Assembly: GCF_019977395.1 (NCBI RefSeq) | Contig: NZ_AP024660.1 | Coordinates: forward strand, 4,154,001-4,218,000 | Length of the DNA stretch: 64,000 nt | Origin: Arthrobacter sp. NicSoilC5 | Lineage (GTDB): Bacteria > Actinomycetota > Actinomycetes > Actinomycetales > Micrococcaceae | Direction: 5' to 3' | Shown: positions 59,407 through 64,000 of the stretch, piece after piece | How the letters are laid out: each line of letters opens with the position of its first letter | Position numbering within the stretch: position 1 is the stretch's first letter | The notes under the pieces: model-generated | Told to the model about the DNA's origin: nothing | The model's input: only the letters and a program-made list of their open reading frames with translations | Database searches by the model: none | Program-made: the position numbers and the translations under genes

Positions 59407-59454
59407 GGAAGGTACGACGGCGGCACCCGGCCAGGTGCCGCCGTCGTACCTTCC
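59407..59454. repeat. 21-bp perfect inverted repeat in a divergent gap
   Basis: GGAAGGTACGACGGCGGCACC (59407-59427) pairs with 59434-59454 around the loop CGGCCA. It looks like an intrinsic terminator but lies between two divergently transcribed genes. Its outer TACGACGGCGG matches the terminator at 13169-13213. Confidence 0.7.
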
Positions 59455-59487
59455 ATCACGGCCTCAAACGTAACCCCGTGCAATATG

Positions 59488-59503
59488 AGCATGCTTCCAT
59501 GCT
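59488..59503. promoter_or_regulatory. AGCATG-N4-CATGCT operator upstream of the permease
   Basis: This palindrome is shared, with one base different, with 62705-62720 in front of mmuM: AGCATG-CTTC-CATGCT versus AGCATG-AGTC-CATGCC. It lies about 75 bases before the permease start and probably binds an IclR protein encoded between the two sites. Confidence 0.6.
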
Positions 59504-59575
59504 TTTGATGCTGCGAAATTCGGCAGCCGTGCTACTTTCGGCACTGACACCGTGCATTTCTTCGTTTGGAGACCC

Positions 59576-61009
59576 GTGGAACCCACACCCCCGCTCACCC
59601 TCGATCCACGGCCTGCGGCACCGCAGCCCGTGGAGTCCGCCCTCCGCCGTTCCATGGGGCCTCGCCATCTGGTCATGATCGCCATGGGTGGGGTGATCGG
59701 CTCCGGCCTCTTCGTCAGCTCGGGCTACACCATCTCCCAGGCCGGCCCGCTTGGCGCCGTCATCGCGTACCTGGTGGGCGCCTTCGTGGTGTACCTGGTC
59801 ATGGCATGCCTGGGCGAACTGGCCATCGCCTATCCCGTATCCGGCGCCTTCCACATCTACGCCGCCCGCTCCATCGGGCCGGCCACGGGGTTCGCCACCG
59901 CCTGGCTGTACTGGCTGTGCTGGGCCGTGGCCATCGGCTCCGAGTTCACCGCGTCCGGGCTCCTCATGCAGCGTTGGTTCCCGGACGTTGAGGTGTGGGT
60001 CTGGTGCTTGGTCTTTGCCGCCATCCTCTTTGGCTTCAACGCCGTCTCCTCCCGGTTCTTTGGCGAGGCCGAGTTCTGGTTCGCCATCGTGAAGGTGGCC
60101 GCCATCATCGGCCTGATCGTCCTGGGCGGGGCGGCGCTGTTCGGCTTCCACCCGCTCAGCAGCGGCGGCAACCACCCGCTCCTGCTCCAGAACTTCGCCA
60201 CGGATTCGGGCCTCTTCCCCAACGGATTCACCGGCATCCTGGTCACGGTGCTGGCCGTCTTCTATGCCTTCTCCGGGTCGGAACTGATCGGCGTCGCCGC
60301 CGGTGAGACCAAGGACCCCGCAACCGCCATTCCCAAGGCCATGCGCACCACCGTGATCCGGCTGCTGATCTTCTTCGTGGGTGCCATCACCGTTATCGCC
60401 GCCACCATCCCCTATACGGAAGTGGGGCTGGACGAGAGCCCGTTCGTCACTGTCTTCTCCGCCATCGGCGTGCCGTTCGCCGCGGACATCATGAACTTCG
60501 TCATCATCACGGCCCTGCTGTCCGCCGGAAACAGTGGCCTCTACTCCTGCGCCCGGATGCTGTATTCGCTCGCCGATGAAGGGCATGCACCCCGCGCCCT
60601 GAAGAAGCTGAACCGCGGCATTCCCATGGTGGCCCTCTCCGTGAGCATGGTGGGCGGCCTCGCTTCCCTGCTCAGCAGCGTGGTGGCCCCGGAAACCGTG
60701 TACCTGGTCCTCGTCTCGGTGGCAGGCTTCGCCGTGGTGGGTGTGTGGATGTCCATCACCGCGTCGCACTACTTCCACCGCCGCGCCTTCATCCGCGACG
60801 GCGGCGACGTCTCCACCCTTGCCTACCGGGCGCCCCTGTTCCCGCTGGTCCCCATCCTCGCGTTCTCCCTCTGCGTCATCTCCCTGGTCGGCATCGCGCT
60901 CGACCCGGCCCAGGCGGCCGCGCTCTACTTCGGCATCCCCTTTGTCGCCGCCTGCTACGCGTACTTCCACTTCCGGCACGGACGCAGCGCCGCGCGGGCA
61001 GGCCGGTAG
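59576..61009 (+). CDS. mmuP: Amino acid permease, probable S-methylmethionine permease
   Basis: This 477-residue APC-family amino-acid transporter has twelve predicted helices. It carries MGPRHLVMIAMGGVIGSGLF (the glycine-rich helix-1 break), YAFSGSELIGVAAGETKDP, and SAGNSGLYSCARMLYSLADE, as in the MmuP/AnsP/ProY group. The GTG at 59576 follows TTTGGAGACCC; a GTG 24 bases earlier is possible. The S-methylmethionine assignment rests on context: a homocysteine S-methyltransferase gene 1.7 kb downstream shares its AGCATG operator, and mmuP-mmuM pairs are known. The family alone would allow other neutral amino acids. Confidence 0.8.
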   Translation: MEPTPPLTLDPRPAAPQPVESALRRSMGPRHLVMIAMGGVIGSGLFVSSGYTISQAGPLGAVIAYLVGAFVVYLVMACLGELAIAYPVSGAFHIYAARSIGPATGFATAWLYWLCWAVAIGSEFTASGLLMQRWFPDVEVWVWCLVFAAILFGFNAVSSRFFGEAEFWFAIVKVAAIIGLIVLGGAALFGFHPLSSGGNHPLLLQNFATDSGLFPNGFTGILVTVLAVFYAFSGSELIGVAAGETKDPATAIPKAMRTTVIRLLIFFVGAITVIAATIPYTEVGLDESPFVTVFSAIGVPFAADIMNFVIITALLSAGNSGLYSCARMLYSLADEGHAPRALKKLNRGIPMVALSVSMVGGLASLLSSVVAPETVYLVLVSVAGFAVVGVWMSITASHYFHRRAFIRDGGDVSTLAYRAPLFPLVPILAFSLCVISLVGIALDPAQAAALYFGIPFVAACYAYFHFRHGRSAARAGR

Positions 61010-61104
61010 TCAGGGCGCGGACGACGACGGCAGCGCCCTGGGTGGAACAAGCAGCGCCCGTGGAACAATGGGGCCGTTGTCGGCAGCCGGGAGGGCAGGA
61101 AAGC

Positions 61105-61866
61105 GTGGAATCAACCGCCGAGGCGTCCTCGATGGCGCAGGGACTGCGGATCCTGCGGCACGTGGTGGAACGGGAAAAGCGGGGGCAGGCGCCGCTGGGT
61201 GTTTCGCAGCTCGCCGCGGAGCTTGGCATGGAACAAAGCCGGGTGTCGCGCCTGGCCCAGGAGCTGTGCGGCCTGGAACTGCTGGAGCGCTTTGACCGCG
61301 GGCCGTTCCGGACAGGCCCCCGCTTCTTCGGCCTTGCCGCCGCCTTGAACACGGGCTGGGTCCGGGAGGCGAAGCCGCTGCTTGAGGAGCTGGTCGCCGG
61401 GCTGGGGGTGCGGGCACGGCTTTCGGTCCGCGACGGGTACCGGGTCATCCTGCTCCGCGCCTCGAGCAATGAAGGCGTGCCCGGCAGTTTCGTGGTGCCC
61501 GGCATGGTCACGCCCGTCTGGTGCACCGGCGCCGGGAGGGCCCTGCTGTGGGACTTCGACCGGTCCGCCCTGGCCGAACTGCTCGCGGACGTGAATTACA
61601 TCGGCATCGGCGGACCCGGCGCTGCCCACACTACCGACGGTATCTGGGATCTCATGGAGCGGGACCGCACTGCCGGGTTCATCGCCGCCGAGGAGGAGTT
61701 TGAACACGGCGTGGTGGAGCTTGCCGTGCCCGTGCGGGACGCAGGCGGTTCCATCCTGGGGGCGCTCAGTGTGCTGGGCAGCCGCGGAGAATTCGGAGCT
61801 GATTCCGCTGCCGCGGCAGCTGTGCTTTCGGCCGCCGCCACGCGCCTCGGTGCACCCGGGACCTGA
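61105..61866 (+). CDS. IclR family transcriptional regulator 1
   Basis: This 253-residue regulator has an N-terminal winged helix (SSMAQGLRILRHVVEREKRG, then LGVSQLAAELGMEQSRVSRL) and a C-terminal IclR sensor domain (GFIAAEEEFEHGVVELAVPV, then GGSILGALSVLG). GTG 61105 is chosen because AGGAAAGC lies before it; ATG 61132 is the alternative. It is 95 bases downstream of the permease on the same strand and converges, with a 3-base gap, on a second IclR gene. One or both probably bind the AGCATG palindromes. Confidence 0.88.
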   Translation: MESTAEASSMAQGLRILRHVVEREKRGQAPLGVSQLAAELGMEQSRVSRLAQELCGLELLERFDRGPFRTGPRFFGLAAALNTGWVREAKPLLEELVAGLGVRARLSVRDGYRVILLRASSNEGVPGSFVVPGMVTPVWCTGAGRALLWDFDRSALAELLADVNYIGIGGPGAAHTTDGIWDLMERDRTAGFIAAEEEFEHGVVELAVPVRDAGGSILGALSVLGSRGEFGADSAAAAAVLSAAATRLGAPGT

Positions 61867-61869
61867 GGC

Positions 61870-62631
61870 TCAGCTCCGGTAGCCGAGCCTTGACTCGAGC
61901 CAGGATCCCTGGGCCATCAGGGCGGCTGCGCATGATTCCCGCCGTGGTTCCAGCCGGTCCTTGATGCCCACGATCTGCAGGGCCGCCACCACGTCGCCCT
62001 TGAAGTCACGGACCGGCACGGCCAAGGAGTACAGCCCGGGCTCGGCCTCTTCGTCCACGATCGAGTATCCGCGGGCGCGCGCCGCCTCCCGCCGCGCCAG
62101 GAACTCGTCCACGCTTGCGGGCGTATTGGGGCCGTGGCGCGTGAACACGACCTGTGAAAACACGCTCCGGACCTCCTCTTCCGGAGCCTCCCACAGGACC
62201 GCCTGGCCGGCGTCACTGCAGTAGGCGGGATACGGGCGGCCCAGCCATGAACCCACCAGGTTGCTGCCGGCCGGGACACTCTCACCGATGGTCACCGTGC
62301 TGTCACCGCGCAGCACTCCAAGGAAGCACGCCTCATTGGTCCCGGCGGCCAGGGCGTCCAGGGCGGTGGCGCCGTCGGCCTGGAGCCGGCGTTCGGTCAG
62401 CAGTTGCGCGTCCGTGAAGACCGACCAGTCCAGGACATAGGTGCGCGCCGCAGTGCGGGCCAGGAAGCCTTCCTGTCCGCCGGTCCGCAGGCTGCGGGAC
62501 ACCTGGCTCCGGTCCCTGTCCAGAGCGGCGGCGACCTCGGCGGCGCTGCCGCCGGGAAACCCCCGTGCGTGGCGTTCCCCCACGGCAAGCACGGCCTGGA
62601 TTCCGCGGCCCATGCTGGAGGTCTTCGACAT
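61870..62631 (-). CDS. IclR family transcriptional regulator 2
   Basis: This 253-residue regulator is similar in plan to the neighbouring IclR protein: winged helix (SSMGRGIQAVLAVGERHARG, then FPGGSAAEVAAALDRDRSQV) and sensor domain (EACFLGVLRGDSTVTIGES, then YPAYCSDAGQAVLW and RGYSIVDEEAEPGLYSLAVP). The ATG at 62631 lacks a clear ribosome site. It is divergent from mmuM with 101 bases between, containing the second AGCATG operator. The presence of two IclR genes back to back suggests that one controls the permease and the other mmuM, or that they act together. Confidence 0.88.
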   Translation of the reverse strand: MSKTSSMGRGIQAVLAVGERHARGFPGGSAAEVAAALDRDRSQVSRSLRTGGQEGFLARTAARTYVLDWSVFTDAQLLTERRLQADGATALDALAAGTNEACFLGVLRGDSTVTIGESVPAGSNLVGSWLGRPYPAYCSDAGQAVLWEAPEEEVRSVFSQVVFTRHGPNTPASVDEFLARREAARARGYSIVDEEAEPGLYSLAVPVRDFKGDVVAALQIVGIKDRLEPRRESCAAALMAQGSWLESRLGYRS

Positions 62632-62704
62632 AAAAGGGAGTCTAGCGATCCCAAAGGAGCCCTCCGGTACGGCCGGTTGCCGTTGCCAGGTAACACTCAG
62701 TAAA

Positions 62705-62720
62705 AGCATGAGTCCATGCC
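62705..62720. promoter_or_regulatory. AGCATG-N4-CATGCC operator upstream of mmuM
   Basis: This imperfect palindrome AAGCATGAGTCCATGCCT directly precedes the -10-like TATAGT, so a bound regulator would cover the promoter. It matches the site at 59488-59503. Confidence 0.6.
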
Positions 62721-62726
62721 TATAGT
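62721..62726 (+). promoter_or_regulatory. Likely -10 element of a leaderless mmuM transcript
   Basis: TATAGT ends six bases before the ATG at 62733, so transcription probably starts at or next to the start codon. No ribosome-binding site is present. Confidence 0.55.
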
Positions 62727-62732
62727 GAACTT

Positions 62733-63689
62733 ATGCCTTCCCTTTCTTCCCTCTCCGCCGCACTGGAATCCGGCCGCACCCTGATTGCCGACGGCGCCCT
62801 GGCCACCGAACTGGAGGCGCGCGGCTGCAACCTGGACGACTCCCTGTGGTCGGCCAAAGTCCTGCTGGAGCAGCCCGGGCTTATCCGGGACGTGCACCGA
62901 GACTACTTCGCGGCGGGTGCGAACATCGCCACCACAGCCAGCTACCAGGCAACGCCCCGGGGGTTTGCGGCACGGGGCATGGCAGAGGAGGAAGCCCTGG
63001 ACCTGGTGGAACTGTCCGTCCGGCTGGCGGATGAAGCACGGCGGGAGCACCTGATGGAGCATCCGGACGCCGGGCCGCTGCTGGTGGGGGGCTCCGTGGG
63101 CCCATACGGCGCCTATCTCGCGGACGGCTCGGAATACCGGGGGGACTACAGCCTCGCCCCCGGGGAGTTCGAGGAGTTCCATGCTCCCCGCGTAGCGGCA
63201 CTGGTCAAGGCCGGCGTGGACTTCCTCGCCTTCGAGACGCTGCCCTCCTTCGCCGAGGCGGAGGCCCTGCTGGCACTCAGCCGGGAACACGGCGTCGACA
63301 CCTGGTTCTCCTTTTCCCTTCGCGACGGCGGCCACATCAGCGACGGCACGCCGCTGGCCGATGTCGCGCAACGCGTGAACGGGCACCCGCACGTTGCGGC
63401 GGTCGGAGTGAACTGCGTGCCCCTTGGCCTGGTACGGCCGGCGCTGGCCGCCCTGCGCCCGCACACGGACATACCCCTGGTGGCCTACCCGAATTCGGGG
63501 GAGACCTACGATTCCGCAACCAAGACGTGGAGCCAGGCAAGCGGAGACGAGGGCGGCGCGGCCGGGGGAGGGGCGCCTGCAAGCCTGGCCGCGGGTGCCG
63601 GGGAATGGCAGCAAGCGGGCGCGCGCATCCTGGGTGGCTGCTGCCGGACCACTCCCCGGGACATCGCTGCATTGGCCGCGCAGGCGTAG
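62733..63689 (+). CDS. mmuM: Homocysteine S-methyltransferase
   Basis: This 318-residue zinc enzyme transfers a methyl group from S-methylmethionine (or SAM) to homocysteine, giving methionine. It has the opening IADGALATELEARGCNLDD, LWSAKVLLEQP, TTASYQAT, FLAFETLPS, the zinc ligand in GVNCVPLG and the double cysteine GGCCRTTPRDI near the C-terminus. A glycine-rich insert GGAAGGGAPASLAAGAG at about 270-286 is unusual but in frame. The gene probably has no leader. With the permease it forms an S-methylmethionine salvage module under IclR control. Confidence 0.92.
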   Translation: MPSLSSLSAALESGRTLIADGALATELEARGCNLDDSLWSAKVLLEQPGLIRDVHRDYFAAGANIATTASYQATPRGFAARGMAEEEALDLVELSVRLADEARREHLMEHPDAGPLLVGGSVGPYGAYLADGSEYRGDYSLAPGEFEEFHAPRVAALVKAGVDFLAFETLPSFAEAEALLALSREHGVDTWFSFSLRDGGHISDGTPLADVAQRVNGHPHVAAVGVNCVPLGLVRPALAALRPHTDIPLVAYPNSGETYDSATKTWSQASGDEGGAAGGGAPASLAAGAGEWQQAGARILGGCCRTTPRDIAALAAQA

Positions 63690-63744
63690 CCTTCCGGGAA
63701 CACTGCCGCCTCCACGGGTGTTAAACCCAGTGGAGAAGCGAACA

Positions 63745-64000
63745 ATGGACACCAGAACTTACACAGCACTTGTCATACCGGCCGGCAATGCCGAGCCCAT
63801 CCGCCTGGAACAGGTTGACGCGGACCTGAAGGCCCTTGAAGCCCTGGTGGGCGGCCCGCTGGAATCCGTGATCCGCGGCGACTGGCATGTCTACCTCAAC
63901 GCGGAAAGCGTCACGAGGCTCCTTCCGGTCAACTTCCGCGCTGGGCAGCTGATGCACGAATGCGGCCTGGACCTTGACGGGATCCGCGGCACCGCAGTTT
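63745..64000 (+). CDS. DUF3846 domain protein, 3' end cut by window
   Basis: Eighty-five codons are visible and the frame is open at the end. The sequence (YTALVIPAGNAEPIRLEQVD, then LKALEALVGGPLESVIRGDW and HVYLNAESVTRLLPVN) fits DUF3846, small proteins found in actinobacterial chromosomes and phages. The ATG at 63745 follows TGGAGAAGCGAACA. It is not linked to the mmu genes by any overlap; function unknown. Confidence 0.75.
   Translation, partial: MDTRTYTALVIPAGNAEPIRLEQVDADLKALEALVGGPLESVIRGDWHVYLNAESVTRLLPVNFRAGQLMHECGLDLDGIRGTAV

Noticed and set aside
58275..59678. 467-codon plus-strand frame
   Set aside because: Antisense to rlmC, which has complete Fe-S, SAM and nucleophile motifs.

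Overview
The window is GC-rich DNA with strong third-position GC bias, frequent GTG and TTG starts, AGGAGG-type ribosome sites, many secreted proteins and lipoproteins, and families typical of Actinobacteria (PucR, GAF/winged-helix and MocR regulators, DevS/DevR-like two-component proteins, an Excalibur protein). The gene content fits the Arthrobacter / Pseudarthrobacter group of Micrococcaceae. I see no rRNA, tRNA, CRISPR array, integrase or insertion sequence. It reads as an accessory, nutrient-scavenging stretch of chromosome.

Layout. 1-7.0 kb: a hydrolase and transport cluster (M20 peptidase cut by the window edge, MHS-type transporter, PucR regulator, divergent YtcJ-type amidohydrolase, and an N-carbamoyl-amino-acid or allantoate-type hydrolase), probably degrading an amide or ureido compound. 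7.0-11.1 kb: a four-carbon acid-sugar (threonate or erythronate) operon of KdgT-like permease, DUF1537 kinase, PdxA2-like dehydrogenase and DeoR regulator, with alternating GCGCAA half-sites in front of it. 12.3-25.6 kb: a secretome block with a lipase, an aromatic-acid transporter, two paralogous subtilases flanking a metallophosphoesterase lipoprotein, a PKD protein, a PhoD phosphatase, an SDR and a third subtilase carrying five 50-residue repeats. 25.9-30.2 kb: GAF regulator, flavin monooxygenase and butanediol-type dehydrogenase, probably for ketone or diol catabolism.

30.3-44.4 kb: a block resembling a DosR/DevR dormancy island. It has lipoproteins around a near-perfect Dos-box, a methyltransferase, an MgtA-type ATPase, a DevS-like kinase with a divergent DevR-like regulator, small unknown proteins, a frameshifted TehA-like gene, and an NRAMP-like transporter with an unusual metal site followed by two PRC-barrel-like proteins. 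44.6-49.2 kb: cold-shock gene, double cupredoxin, and the gluconate genes gntR-gntK-gntP.

49.3-64 kb: secreted proteins, an SDR, an Excalibur lipoprotein, a phospholipase C / DUF6454 operon, a MocR-EamA divergon with a PaiB-like gene, rlmC, and an S-methylmethionine module (permease, two IclR regulators, homocysteine S-methyltransferase). The end holds a DUF3846 gene cut by the window. The most informative non-coding signals are PHO-box-like 11-bp repeats in front of both phosphatase transcription units, Dos-box-like palindromes at 31 kb and 38-39 kb, and one operator motif shared by the two ends of the methionine module.
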